Counted from the first letter of the stretch, positions 6,468 through 14,196 are shown. The stretch: DNA of 19,456 nt from JAWLFY01 sp964462125 (GCA_964462125.1 CAYWXT010000089.1:1-19456); one strand, 5' to 3'. Numbers and translations: made by a program. The notes: generated by a model from the sequence alone, not told the origin.

Positions 6468-8027
6468 TCAACGAGTCCATGTTAACCATTTTCTGAACAG
6501 AGACTTGACCAGGGGGGTCATCCGAGTGCGATTGTATTGGTCGCCGAGTTTACGGATCGCTTCGGCCTCGGTCGGGTAGGGATGGATCGTACTGCCGATC
6601 TTGCTTAAACCAAGCCCGTGGGTCATCGCCAGCGTGATTTCGGAGATCAGATCACCAGCATGTTCGCCGACGATGGTGGCGCCGATGATTTTGTCGGTTC
6701 CGCGTTGGGTGTGAACTTTCACGAAGCCCTCTTCATGCCCTTCCAGCATGGCCCGATCAATCTCCTGAAACGACTGGACGTAGGTATCGAGCTCGAGTCC
6801 CTGCTCCTCTGCCTGCTGCTCGGAGATCCCGACATGGGCAAGTTCGGGCGACGTGTAGGTGCACCAAGGGATAACCAGCGACGACGACTTTTTTCGCCCC
6901 ATGAACAGGGCGTTCTGAATCACGATGCGGGCCATGAAATCGGCGGCATGGGTGAACTGGTACGGAGAACAGACGTCACCGGCGGCGTAGATCCGCGGAT
7001 TGGTCGTCTGCATCCGCTCGTTGACCTCAACCCCCTTTTTTCCATAGTTCACCCCCACGGTTTCCAGATTCAGGCTCTCGACATTCGGGGCTCGGCCGAC
7101 GGCGACCAACAGCTGGTCGATCGGTTCGTCGTATTCCCGTCCTTCCACCTCGACCGTCAGTCGCGTGGCCCCGTCTCGCTTCTGGATCGCAAGTTCCTTA
7201 CCGCAACACAACACCTGGACACCATCCCGAGCGAGCGCTTGCTGGACGATGTCGGCTGCGTCTCGGTCCTCGCGTGGCAGGATTCCGTTGGCGGCCTCGA
7301 CCAACAGAACGTGGGAGCCCAAGCGTGCGAAGGCCTGGGCCAGCTCACTTCCAATGGGGCCGGCACCGATCACCCCGAGCCGAGCGGGACGCTCCGTCAA
7401 TGAGAAGACCGATTCATTGGTCAAGTAATCGACCTCGTCCAGTCCCGAAATGGGTGGAGCCGCGGCGCGGCCGCCGGTCGCGATCACCGCGCGATTGAAT
7501 TTGAGCTGCCGCCCCTCCACGTCGACCGTGTCGGACGCGGTGAACTTTGCCTCGCCAAGGAACACATCGACGCCGAATTCGCGGAAGCGGCGTGCCGAAT
7601 CGTTGGGACTGATTCGGGCCCGAAGTTGCCGCATGCGGCGCATCGCGGCGGGAAAATCGACCTCCGTCCCCGGCGGTACCTGAACGCCGAAGTCACCGGC
7701 ACGGCGTACCGCAGCAGCGGCCCGGGCGGCACCAATCACCGCTTTGGAAGGGACACAACCGACGTTCAAACAGTCGCCCCCCATCAAATGCCGCTCGACC
7801 AAGGCAACCTTCGCCCCCATCCCAGCCGCCCCGGCCGCGGTGACCAATCCGGCCGTCCCAGCCCCGATGACGACCAAGTTGTAGCGGCCACTCGGCTCCG
7901 GATTGACCCAATCCGCAGGCCGAACGTTCCGCACGAGTTCCTGGTTGAACTCATCCGCAGGGCTGGTTTGGGGGAGCGGTTCCAGGACTGGCCGTGAATT
8001 CAAGTTCTCTGTTCCATCCAAGATCAC
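6468..8027 (-). CDS. MerA-like FAD/NAD(P)-dependent disulfide oxidoreductase
   Basis: A flavoprotein of the pyridine nucleotide-disulfide oxidoreductase family (mercuric reductase, lipoamide dehydrogenase, RclA). After an N-terminal extension of about 45 residues comes the FAD-binding VVIGAGTAG (52-60), then the redox-active pair GGDCLNVGC (Cys86, Cys91), an NAD(P)-binding VIGAGPIGSE, the second FAD motif YAAGDVC, and a C-terminal dimerisation domain with HPYPTEAEA. It lacks both the N-terminal HMA domain and the C-terminal vicinal Cys pair that canonical MerA needs to receive Hg(II); the protein ends KWLTWTR. A mercury-reducing role is therefore doubtful despite the family's usual label. The start is GTG at 8027 with AGGA 6 nt upstream. 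It is the first gene of the presumed operon, 126 bp ahead of arsM. The substrate is unknown; a thiol/disulfide or metalloid redox role beside ArsM is inference. Confidence 0.88.
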   Translation of the reverse strand: MILDGTENLNSRPVLEPLPQTSPADEFNQELVRNVRPADWVNPEPSGRYNLVVIGAGTAGLVTAAGAAGMGAKVALVERHLMGGDCLNVGCVPSKAVIGAARAAAAVRRAGDFGVQVPPGTEVDFPAAMRRMRQLRARISPNDSARRFREFGVDVFLGEAKFTASDTVDVEGRQLKFNRAVIATGGRAAAPPISGLDEVDYLTNESVFSLTERPARLGVIGAGPIGSELAQAFARLGSHVLLVEAANGILPREDRDAADIVQQALARDGVQVLCCGKELAIQKRDGATRLTVEVEGREYDEPIDQLLVAVGRAPNVESLNLETVGVNYGKKGVEVNERMQTTNPRIYAAGDVCSPYQFTHAADFMARIVIQNALFMGRKKSSSLVIPWCTYTSPELAHVGISEQQAEEQGLELDTYVQSFQEIDRAMLEGHEEGFVKVHTQRGTDKIIGATIVGEHAGDLISEITLAMTHGLGLSKIGSTIHPYPTEAEAIRKLGDQYNRTRMTPLVKSLFRKWLTWTR

Positions 8028-8123
8028 GAGATTTCCTGTTTTAGGAGGGCTTCCTGTGGGGCACTGATCGGTTCGGATTTCGGTCTACGTGGCCGCATGA
8101 AAGAACCGTCATGTAAGCATACC

Positions 8124-8139
8124 AGCGGCTTGGGCCGCT
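8124..8139. repeat. Perfect 6-bp inverted repeat upstream of the oxidoreductase-arsM-arsS operon
   Basis: AGCGGC (8124-8129) and GCCGCT (8134-8139) are perfect inverted copies around TTGG. The repeat lies about 100 bp upstream of the GTG start at 8027. On the minus strand it is followed at once by TATGCT, a possible -10 box, so it could be an operator in a promoter spacer. The matching -35 is poor. Confidence 0.35.
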
Positions 8140-8187
8140 CGATTCCCCAGCGGGTGTGAGGGGGACGCCCCCAGCGACGATCCCTTA

Positions 8188-8222
8188 CACGTTTTTCGTT
8201 GCGACAATGCGAAAAAAACGTG
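8188..8222. repeat. Imperfect stem-loop downstream of the anti-sigma gene
   Basis: The arm CACGTTTTTCGTTG (8188-8201) can pair with CAATGCGAAAAAAACGTG (8205-8222) around a 3-nt loop, with one wobble pair and a few bulged bases. It lies about 90 nt past the stop of the minus-strand anti-sigma gene. It has no T-run directly after the stem in either direction, so it is not a classical terminator. It could be a processing or transcript-end structure. Confidence 0.3.
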
Positions 8223-8308
8223 GGGGCAATGGCCGGACACCCATCGCTGGCGATCGCCCGGCAATCGGAAAGGCACTGGCGCTGATCGACGTTGGTGCTG
8301 ATCCACGT

Positions 8309-8581
8309 TCAGCGTTTCGAGTCGGAGGAAAGTTGCCGGAGCCATCGCTTGATCCGTTCGCGGGCCGCATCTGGAAGTCGGACATTCGCATCGGCGGCGC
8401 CCGCTTCGATCTCCCGGCTGCGCTGCCGCACGGTCGCTCGGAGGTAAACCAATGACTTCCGGTATCGGCGGCATAGCCCACACATCCTCAGGTGCATCCA
8501 GACCCCCATCCGCTTCGACCGGGGAAGGGGTTGGTCGAGTGACTGGGAGACGAGCTTCGAGACTTCTTTGCAGGAGAGCAT
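8309..8581 (-). CDS. Zinc-finger (ZAS/zf-HC2) anti-sigma factor, 90 aa
   Basis: A small cytosolic anti-sigma factor that probably holds the upstream ECF sigma inactive. It carries the ZAS zinc signature: Cys4, then HLRMCGLC (His30, Cys34, Cys37), matching H-x3-C-x2-C. Such motifs bind zinc, and in some families respond to thiol oxidation. No membrane helix is visible, unlike many anti-sigmas; the C-terminal half is a charged helix (46-90). The frame is open further upstream, but the ATG at 8581 lies 17 nt after the sigma stop codon and gives a protein that begins with the conserved MLSCKE. An upstream start would overlap the sigma gene. The SD is weak, which fits translational coupling. Redox or metal control of this pair is inferred from the motif only. 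Confidence 0.85.
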   Translation of the reverse strand: MLSCKEVSKLVSQSLDQPLPRSKRMGVWMHLRMCGLCRRYRKSLVYLRATVRQRSREIEAGAADANVRLPDAARERIKRWLRQLSSDSKR

Positions 8582-8598
8582 GGGAGACCGATTTCCGA

Positions 8599-9186
8599 TT
8601 AGCGGCTTTCCTGGTGCCATCGAGTTTTCATGCATTGAGAAAGCCGCAATCGGGCACGATGCAGCAAAACCCACAAGTTGGACGGCGAGACGCCGAGAAC
8701 CTTACAGATGTCGCCGGTACTCTGCTCGTCCATTTCCCGCAGCGCAAACGCATCGGCTTGCCGGGTGGGGAGCGTTTCCAGACAGGCGTGGAGGATTTCC
8801 CAAAACTCGGCCTGTTCGAGTGAGTCGAGCGACTGTTTGAGTGTCGACCGCACTTCCGGGTTCCAGTTCCCATCGGCATCAAAAAAATCGTCGGAACGGT
8901 CCTCCCCTTCGCCCGCGGTAAGTGAGGTGGTGCGATTTCGCTGGCGGATCAAGTCGACAATTTTCCGCTTCAAAATTCCCAACATCCAGCCCCGCACGGA
9001 ACCTCGACCGGCGTATTGATCGACGTGCTTCCATGCCGCCACGAACGTCTGCTGTACAACCTCCTCGGCAGCCTCCTCACTGCGGAGCCGCGAGAGAGCG
9101 TATCGATAGAGATCGTCTCCGTAGCGATCGACCCAAGAATTCGGGTCGAGTTCAGCGGGGGATTCGGCGGAGGTCGGTTTACTCAT
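8599..9186 (-). CDS. ECF-type RNA polymerase sigma factor
   Basis: An extracytoplasmic-function sigma factor of 195 aa that directs RNA polymerase to a stress regulon. Region 2 is visible from about residue 18 to 83 (RYGDDLYRYALSRLR, then EVVQQTFVAAWK and WMLGILKRKIVDLIR). Region 4 runs from about 130 to 185, with a helix-turn-helix around STGDICKVLGVSPSNLWVLL. A variable acidic linker containing DADGNWNPE joins them. The LPTRQADAFALRE and SNLWVLLHRARLRL patterns match the TIGR02943-like group, typically paired with a small ZAS anti-sigma as here. The ATG at 9186 has no obvious SD. The gene forms a two-gene unit with the anti-sigma and lies on the same strand as the arsenic-related operon further down. 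Regulon membership is not visible in the sequence. Confidence 0.93.
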   Translation of the reverse strand: MSKPTSAESPAELDPNSWVDRYGDDLYRYALSRLRSEEAAEEVVQQTFVAAWKHVDQYAGRGSVRGWMLGILKRKIVDLIRQRNRTTSLTAGEGEDRSDDFFDADGNWNPEVRSTLKQSLDSLEQAEFWEILHACLETLPTRQADAFALREMDEQSTGDICKVLGVSPSNLWVLLHRARLRLSQCMKTRWHQESR

Positions 9187-9303
9187 CGTTTCGCTTTGGG
9201 GACATATTCACCAATGAGGTACTGGCGTTCTGTCGGTTCCGTCCGCCACATCCGGCCGCGGCGGCACCCTTGGCGGACGGAGCGTTTTGCGGGAGGCAAA
9301 CCA

Positions 9304-11031
9304 CTAGGGGGGCGGGCCGGGAAGGATCACCATTCCGACGGTGTCGATCGTGCCATCGCCGGTGAGTTGGCGGACCCGCAGTTCGATTTGACCGCAGCGA
9401 ACCGAGGCCCCCTCGCGGAGCCCGCCGGCGCCGAGTCGCTGGCGCAGGGCGGCATCCAAGGTGGTGCCTGGCTCCGTTGCTAACTGGACGCCGTAGGAAC
9501 GCTCCAGATCCCCCACCGTGATGCTCCCCTTGAGCGGAAACTCCAGGTCGACCGGCAGGCTCACCTGCGGCGCCTCCCGGCGGGCGAACACACGATCGAC
9601 CAGCGGCCGGACGTTGGGGCGGAGGACCACCACGACATGGTCACCCGAAAGAATCCGGGACGCCCCCTTGGGGACCAGGATCTGCCGGTTGCGGACGATC
9701 AACGCCACAATCACTTCCTCCGGCAACGCCAGATCCCGAACGAGCTGGTCGGCGGCGTGGGTATCACGATCGACGAAGTAATCGACAATGTCCCCTTCGA
9801 CATGTTGCAACGAGCTGAGTTCGAGCGTGACGGGTGACTCGGCCTTGCGAGGCAACTCCAAACCGAGTCGTCGGGCCGCCAACGGCAGCGTCCATCCCTG
9901 CACCAGGGCCGAGATCAACACAACGAAAAAGACCACATCGAACATCAGCGGCGCGAACGCCAAATCTTCCAGGAAGGGAAACGTCGCCAGCGTGATCGGC
10001 ACCGCTCCCTTGAGCCCGCCCCAACTCAAGAAGACCCGTTCCCGCCACAGGAAATGAAACCCGAGAAGCGATAGCCAGACCGCGACCGGACGGGCGACGA
10101 ACATCAGGACCGCGGCGATCGCCAAGCCGGGAGCGGCGATATCGAACAGCCGGCTGGGAAAGCTCAGCAACCCCAACACGGTGAACATCAAGATCTGGCC
10201 CAGCCAAGCGGCGGCATCGTGAAACAGCAGCAGCCCCCGGTGGAACACGGGGCGGTGATTGCCGATCACGATCCCCGTTAGGTAAACCGCCAGGAACCCG
10301 CTACCGCGAAATTCGGCGGCGAAACCGAATGACAAGAACGCGAAGGCGGTCGCCAACAATGGATACAAACCAGCGGAGTTGAGATGGATCGTGTTGATGA
10401 CCCACACACCCACTCGCCCGACCGCCCAACCCACCATCGCGCCAACGAACATTTGGTTCAAAAACAGCCCCAACATTCCGAACCCTAGAGAAATCTCGCC
10501 GGTCAACACCTGGATCAGCCCCAGGGTCAGGAAGATCGCCATCGGGTCGTTCGAGCCGCTCTCGACCTCCAACGTGTCGGCCAAGCGACGCCGGACGCGG
10601 ACACCGCCGGTCCGCAATACGGCAAACACCGCCGCGGCATCGGTCGAACCAACGATGCCGCCCAACAGCAGGCCTTCCAGCGGCGCCAGGCCCAATATCC
10701 ATGTTGCCGCCAGGCCGGTGATCATCGCGGTCACGACGACGCCCAACGTCGCGAGCACCGCGGCCGGTCGCCAGGCGACCTGCAACGCGCGATACGGCGT
10801 CCGCAAGCCGCCGTCGAACAAGATGAACGCCAGCGCCACGGTCCCGATCCCGTGGGCCAGCGAATAATTCTCGAACTCGATCCCGCCGATCCCCTCGGAC
10901 CCGGCCAACATGCCCAGGACCAAAAACATCACCAGCACGGGAACGCCGACCCGCGCCGAAAACTTGCTCGACGCGATCCCCAGCAAGAGCAACACGCCCG
11001 CGATCAGGATCAGTGCATCGGTGAACAACAT
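9304..11031 (-). CDS. K+/H+ antiporter of the CvrA/NhaP2 type
   Basis: A multi-spanning inner-membrane cation:proton antiporter (CPA family) that extrudes K+ or Na+ in exchange for protons and helps control cell volume and pH. Of its 575 residues, 1-385 form about 12-13 hydrophobic helices, with GSTDAAAVFAVLR (128-140) and the ion-binding Asn-Asp pair in ESGSNDP (157-163). A cytosolic RCK-C/TrkA-C domain follows (about 405-480; EEVIVALIVRNRQILVPKG), then a C-terminal CorC/HlyC-type transporter-associated domain (about 495-572). That domain order is characteristic of the K+/H+ antiporter NhaP2/CvrA. No clear SD lies before ATG 11031, but the first helix begins right after it, so the start is reasonable. 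It lies 117 bp upstream of the sigma gene on the same strand; separate transcription is possible. Ion specificity is inferred from the family. Confidence 0.93.
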   Translation of the reverse strand: MLFTDALILIAGVLLLLGIASSKFSARVGVPVLVMFLVLGMLAGSEGIGGIEFENYSLAHGIGTVALAFILFDGGLRTPYRALQVAWRPAAVLATLGVVVTAMITGLAATWILGLAPLEGLLLGGIVGSTDAAAVFAVLRTGGVRVRRRLADTLEVESGSNDPMAIFLTLGLIQVLTGEISLGFGMLGLFLNQMFVGAMVGWAVGRVGVWVINTIHLNSAGLYPLLATAFAFLSFGFAAEFRGSGFLAVYLTGIVIGNHRPVFHRGLLLFHDAAAWLGQILMFTVLGLLSFPSRLFDIAAPGLAIAAVLMFVARPVAVWLSLLGFHFLWRERVFLSWGGLKGAVPITLATFPFLEDLAFAPLMFDVVFFVVLISALVQGWTLPLAARRLGLELPRKAESPVTLELSSLQHVEGDIVDYFVDRDTHAADQLVRDLALPEEVIVALIVRNRQILVPKGASRILSGDHVVVVLRPNVRPLVDRVFARREAPQVSLPVDLEFPLKGSITVGDLERSYGVQLATEPGTTLDAALRQRLGAGGLREGASVRCGQIELRVRQLTGDGTIDTVGMVILPGPPP

Positions 11032-11338
11032 GGCCGGACAGATGTCTCGCGAGAACGGGAAACCGGCCGGTTTTCGGGACGGTCATCAAACCCGCGTTGA
11101 GCCTATCGAAAACCGCGGCAACGGGCTATGACACGCCACAACGGGGCATGACATCCCCAGTTGAAGCAGGCCCCTTCCACACCGGTCCCATCCCGCCCCC
11201 CTTGGGCTCGGCGACATTTCTCCCTTGACCCGATCGGCAAAGTCGGAACAATTCAGCATCAGTGAGGTGACAGGGATGCTCACCCCGGTGGAGGATTCAC
11301 CGGAATGCTACTTTTTTCGACTTGGCAAGGAGGCCGCC
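11032..11338. other. Divergent intergenic region between the antiporter and the Mur-ligase-like gene
   Basis: These 307 bp separate the two divergent starts and should contain both promoters. The frame of the Mur-like gene stays open from a TTG at 11225 and an ATG at 11276, but neither has a site comparable to the RBS at 11327. The element GGGC-x-ATGACA occurs in two loosely spaced copies (about 11123 and 11145). I see no well-matched promoter pair and no RNA gene. Confidence 0.4.
11327..11333 (+). promoter_or_regulatory. Strong Shine-Dalgarno deciding the start of the Mur-ligase-like gene
   Basis: AAGGAGG, a full consensus site, lies 5 nt upstream of ATG 11339. It outweighs the in-frame TTG at 11225 and ATG at 11276, which would add 38 or 21 residues of unconserved-looking sequence. 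Confidence 0.8.
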
Positions 11339-12997
11339 ATGCGTCGTTCGATCGATCCCACTCCGGCATCGAAACTCATCCGAACACGCCCACAACCTGC
11401 GGAGGCGGCGTCCCCGGGCCCCGAGCCGCCCGCGGCATCGCCGTTGGCGCCCTGCGTGCCGCCCCCGGCCGATTCCCGGCCGTGGTCGCTGCGGCAAACG
11501 CTCCCCACGGCCAGGTTTATCGGCCAAGGGGACATTCGCTTCACCTCGGTCGCCGAGTCGGCGGAGACGGCCGAGGCTGGTCAGTTGGTTTTGAATCGGG
11601 TGGGGCAAGACGACCCAGTGCGATTGGTTGCCGACGCGATGGCGCGCGGGGCGGCCGGGATCGTGACCGAGCAGCTGTTGCCCTGTCCCCTGCCGCAATG
11701 CGTCGTTGGCGACGTCGCATCGGCCAGCGCTTCCATCTGGTCCGCAGTACTCAACCGTCCCGACCGCAAGCTGTTGACGGTCGGTGTTGTCGGATCGGCA
11801 GGCAAGAGCACCACCGCGTTGCTGATCGCGACCCTGGTCCGCTCGCTCGGCGTCCGCACCGCCTACCAAACCGACCTGGGAGGCTGCGACGGGATCGTGC
11901 AGTCGACGCCGGCCGAGCCGATACCGGCCGGGGAATCGATGGTTCGCTGGCTGGGTGATGCGGTCGACGCTGGCTGTGAGGTCGCAATTTGTGAATTGAC
12001 CGACGCGCAGCTTCGACACGGCGACCATGACTCGATCAGACTGGACGTCCTGGTTGTCACCGGGATGACGGACCGGCACCGCGATTTCGGCCCGTCCGCC
12101 CTACAGTGCGCCCTCGAGCTGCTTGTCGCCAACGGTGCCGCCGTCGCCTCCGCGGATGCCCCCCGCACCGTCCGCATGCTGCGTGACAGTGGCGCCTCGG
12201 TCGTCACCTACGGCGTCCGCCGGGCGGCCGAAGTCACCGTCAAAGTGATCGAACAGACCGACGGGATGACCTCCTCGTACTTAAGCCAGGGCGACACGAC
12301 GGCCGTCATGGAAACTTCCCTGTGCGGCGGCGCGATGGCCGCCAACCATGCCGCCGCGGCTACCTTCGGGATCCTGATTGGCCAGCCCTTGCCGTCGATC
12401 GCCGAAGCACTCGGCTCGCTCACCTCGGTCCCTGGCCGCCTGCAGCAGATTCCCCATGACCAGCACGCCAATGTCCTGGTCGATGCCGGTGGCTCGCCGA
12501 ACCGGGTCACCGAAGCCTTGCGGACCGCACGTTCGATGCGCGGCACAGGTCGCCTCTGGTGCGTCCTGGCGCTCGAAGGAACCGAATCCCCCGAGGAACT
12601 GGCCCGCTACGGGGAACTCATCGAACGCTTCGCGGAACAGGCTATCGTCACCACCATCGAATCCGCCAAGCCGAGCTTTCTGAACCTCTCCCACCAAGTG
12701 CTCGACGGGGTCAAGCAATGCGCCGCGCTGCGACTCATCGCCGACCACCAGCGAGCCGTCCGCTGGGGCGTCCACCACGCGGAGGCCCGGGACACCGTTT
12801 TGTTGCTCGGTGGACTCAGCAGTCGGCGCCCAGATTCGAACCAACCGGCCACGGCCGCGCAGCAGCGAACCGCGCTGGCTGAGTTGGAACGTTGGGTAGA
12901 TTCAGAACGCAAACAGTCAGCGGAGAGCAAGGCAGCCAAGACGCAAACGCCGACGGATTTCGCCGCCCCCCCCCGCCAGTTCCGGGTTGTCGGCTGA
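11339..12997 (+). CDS. Mur-ligase-like protein (degenerate MurE paralogue)
   Basis: The 552 residues follow MurE order. A proline-rich, likely disordered N-terminus (1-50) is followed by a MurE-like substrate domain (about 65-135), the ATP loop GSAGKSTT (152-159) in a Rossmann-type ATPase domain, and a C-terminal domain starting near VPGRLQQI (364-371). The N-terminal pattern FTSVAESAETAEAGQLV echoes the MurE domain that grips UDP-MurNAc peptides. Key catalytic features have drifted. The usual YAHTP reads DAGGSP (382-387), no DNPR-type amino-acid recognition motif is seen, and the lysine normally carbamoylated appears to be Leu259 by manual alignment. CELTDAQL (218-225) keeps the Glu of the usual EVSS motif. 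It may ligate something else or have lost activity. A C9 run (12966-12974) lies near the 3' end. Confidence 0.75.
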   Translation: MRRSIDPTPASKLIRTRPQPAEAASPGPEPPAASPLAPCVPPPADSRPWSLRQTLPTARFIGQGDIRFTSVAESAETAEAGQLVLNRVGQDDPVRLVADAMARGAAGIVTEQLLPCPLPQCVVGDVASASASIWSAVLNRPDRKLLTVGVVGSAGKSTTALLIATLVRSLGVRTAYQTDLGGCDGIVQSTPAEPIPAGESMVRWLGDAVDAGCEVAICELTDAQLRHGDHDSIRLDVLVVTGMTDRHRDFGPSALQCALELLVANGAAVASADAPRTVRMLRDSGASVVTYGVRRAAEVTVKVIEQTDGMTSSYLSQGDTTAVMETSLCGGAMAANHAAAATFGILIGQPLPSIAEALGSLTSVPGRLQQIPHDQHANVLVDAGGSPNRVTEALRTARSMRGTGRLWCVLALEGTESPEELARYGELIERFAEQAIVTTIESAKPSFLNLSHQVLDGVKQCAALRLIADHQRAVRWGVHHAEARDTVLLLGGLSSRRPDSNQPATAAQQRTALAELERWVDSERKQSAESKAAKTQTPTDFAAPPRQFRVVG

Positions 12998-13075
12998 GAG
13001 CCTCTCCCGCTTTCCCGCCAAACGCCGGGCGGCGAGCGCCGCACACCGTTACGAAAAATCCCTCGGACTGATTAA

Positions 13076-13089
13076 CTCCCATCGGGGAG
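13076..13089. repeat. Small hairpin between convergent genes
   Basis: CTCCC (13076-13080) and GGGAG (13085-13089) pair around ATCG. On the minus strand, 7 nt short of AT-rich sequence ending in TTTTT (13053-13057), it could contribute to termination of the desaturase transcript. It is short and not followed directly by the T-run, so this is only a possibility. The rest of the 154-bp gap (12998-13151) shows nothing else. Confidence 0.2.
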
Positions 13090-13151
13090 CTCCAACGCTT
13101 GATGGATCGAAATCGAGCGAACCGGGGAGCGGGTGACCCCGAGTCGCGCCG

Positions 13152-14165
13152 TCACTCAGGCGTCGCGGCGGCTTGAGCCTTGGCCCTTTTCTCCGCGCCG
13201 TCACGATAGTCGACGACGTCCCAAACCAGGCCGCAGGCTTTCAGGCAGCGGATTGCGATCCAGGTGACGTCGAACTCCCACCATTTGTGCCCGTGCTTCG
13301 CCATTCGGGGATAGGCATGATGGTTGTTATGCCAGCCTTCCCCGTAAGCGATGAGGGCGACGAACCAGTTGTTGCGGCTGTCGTCGGTGGTTTCGTAATT
13401 CCGGTAGCCCCAGATGTGCGAAGCGCTGTTGACCATCCACGTGGTGTGCAGCACTCCGACCAGGCGCAGAAACATTCCCCACACCAGTAGCGAGAGCCCG
13501 AAATGCAGCCCGCCGAAGGCATAGCCGACGCCGAACAGCGTGGCGCCGACCGCGATGTGAAGGGGCAGGAACATGACATCCAGAAACCGCATGCCACGAT
13601 CTTTGTACAGGTCCGGCACCCAACGCTTCAAAAACGCCGTTCGCTGCTTGCCATGCGTGGTGTATGCCAGCCAAAAAATATGGCTCCACCAGCCACCTTC
13701 ACGCGGTGAATGGGGGTCACCGTCTTGGTCGCTGTACGCATGATGCTTGCGGTGGTCGGCAACCCAATCGAGCGGGGACCCTTCGCCGGCAAGTGTCCCG
13801 ATCGTCGCGAAAAGGTAGCGCACCCAACCACGGGCCTTCATCCCGGTATGGGTCAGCATCCGGTGATAGCCCAAGCAAATGCCGAGGCTGCCGGTGACCC
13901 AATGCAGGGTGAGCATGACGGCGAGCCCGGTCCAGGTGAAGGTGAATGGGGCGGCAAGGCAGACCAGATGGGCAAATCCGAGCCACCCGATCGCCCACCA
14001 ACTGAGGTTGTCGCGCCGCCTCCGCTCCACCGCCGTCGGCTTCGATACATCAATCTTGGTTCGCTGTGGATTGCCGCCATCGCGCCGCGGATCGCCAGCA
14101 CCACCCGGTTCGGGAAACTGGAGCTGTGGACGGCTTTTTTGAGGGGTTTCTGCGACTGTCGCCAT
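13152..14165 (-). CDS. Acyl-CoA (delta-9 type) fatty acid desaturase
   Basis: A membrane-bound di-iron desaturase that introduces a cis double bond into saturated acyl chains, adjusting membrane fluidity. The three diagnostic histidine boxes are present: HRMLTH (101-106), HRKHH (138-142) and HNNHH (279-283), together with the extra conserved His in NSASHIWG (246-253). Hydrophobic stretches at about 55-95, 115-128 and 195-245 fit four membrane passes. The N-terminal 50 residues are polar and probably disordered. At 337 aa it has the size of bacterial stearoyl-CoA desaturase-like enzymes, without a cytochrome b5 domain, so electrons must come from a separate carrier. The ATG at 14165 has AGGA about 10 nt upstream. 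It is transcribed alone, separated from prc by a strong terminator. Family call is firm; regioselectivity (delta-9) is inferred from the class. Confidence 0.93.
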   Translation of the reverse strand: MATVAETPQKSRPQLQFPEPGGAGDPRRDGGNPQRTKIDVSKPTAVERRRRDNLSWWAIGWLGFAHLVCLAAPFTFTWTGLAVMLTLHWVTGSLGICLGYHRMLTHTGMKARGWVRYLFATIGTLAGEGSPLDWVADHRKHHAYSDQDGDPHSPREGGWWSHIFWLAYTTHGKQRTAFLKRWVPDLYKDRGMRFLDVMFLPLHIAVGATLFGVGYAFGGLHFGLSLLVWGMFLRLVGVLHTTWMVNSASHIWGYRNYETTDDSRNNWFVALIAYGEGWHNNHHAYPRMAKHGHKWWEFDVTWIAIRCLKACGLVWDVVDYRDGAEKRAKAQAAATPE

Positions 14166-14196
14166 CGGTGAGCGTTCCTACTGGGAGGTTCCTTCG

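Larger units (their letters stand above)
8028..8308. other. Intergenic region between the anti-sigma gene and the oxidoreductase operon
   Basis: This 281-bp stretch has no convincing gene. It must hold either read-through leader or the promoter of the minus-strand oxidoreductase-arsM-arsS operon. It contains an inverted repeat at 8124-8139 and a longer imperfect stem-loop at 8188-8222. I could not identify a well-matched -35/-10 pair on the minus strand. Confidence 0.5.

Noticed and set aside
6618..7403. 261-codon plus-strand frame inside the MerA-like gene
   Set aside because: Mirror of the FAD/NAD disulfide oxidoreductase codons; no RBS or motif.
8188..8222. Stem-loop considered as a Rho-independent terminator for the anti-sigma gene
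   Set aside because: The T-runs are inside the arms; no T-run follows the stem, so it was listed only as a stem-loop.
8156..8455. 99-codon plus-strand frame across the gap and anti-sigma gene
   Set aside because: About half of it is antisense to the ZAS anti-sigma gene. The product has no recognisable feature.
10301..11089. 262-codon minus-strand frame overlapping the antiporter in another frame
   Set aside because: The product is extremely Arg/Gly-rich, typical of a +1 shadow of a GC-rich membrane protein gene.
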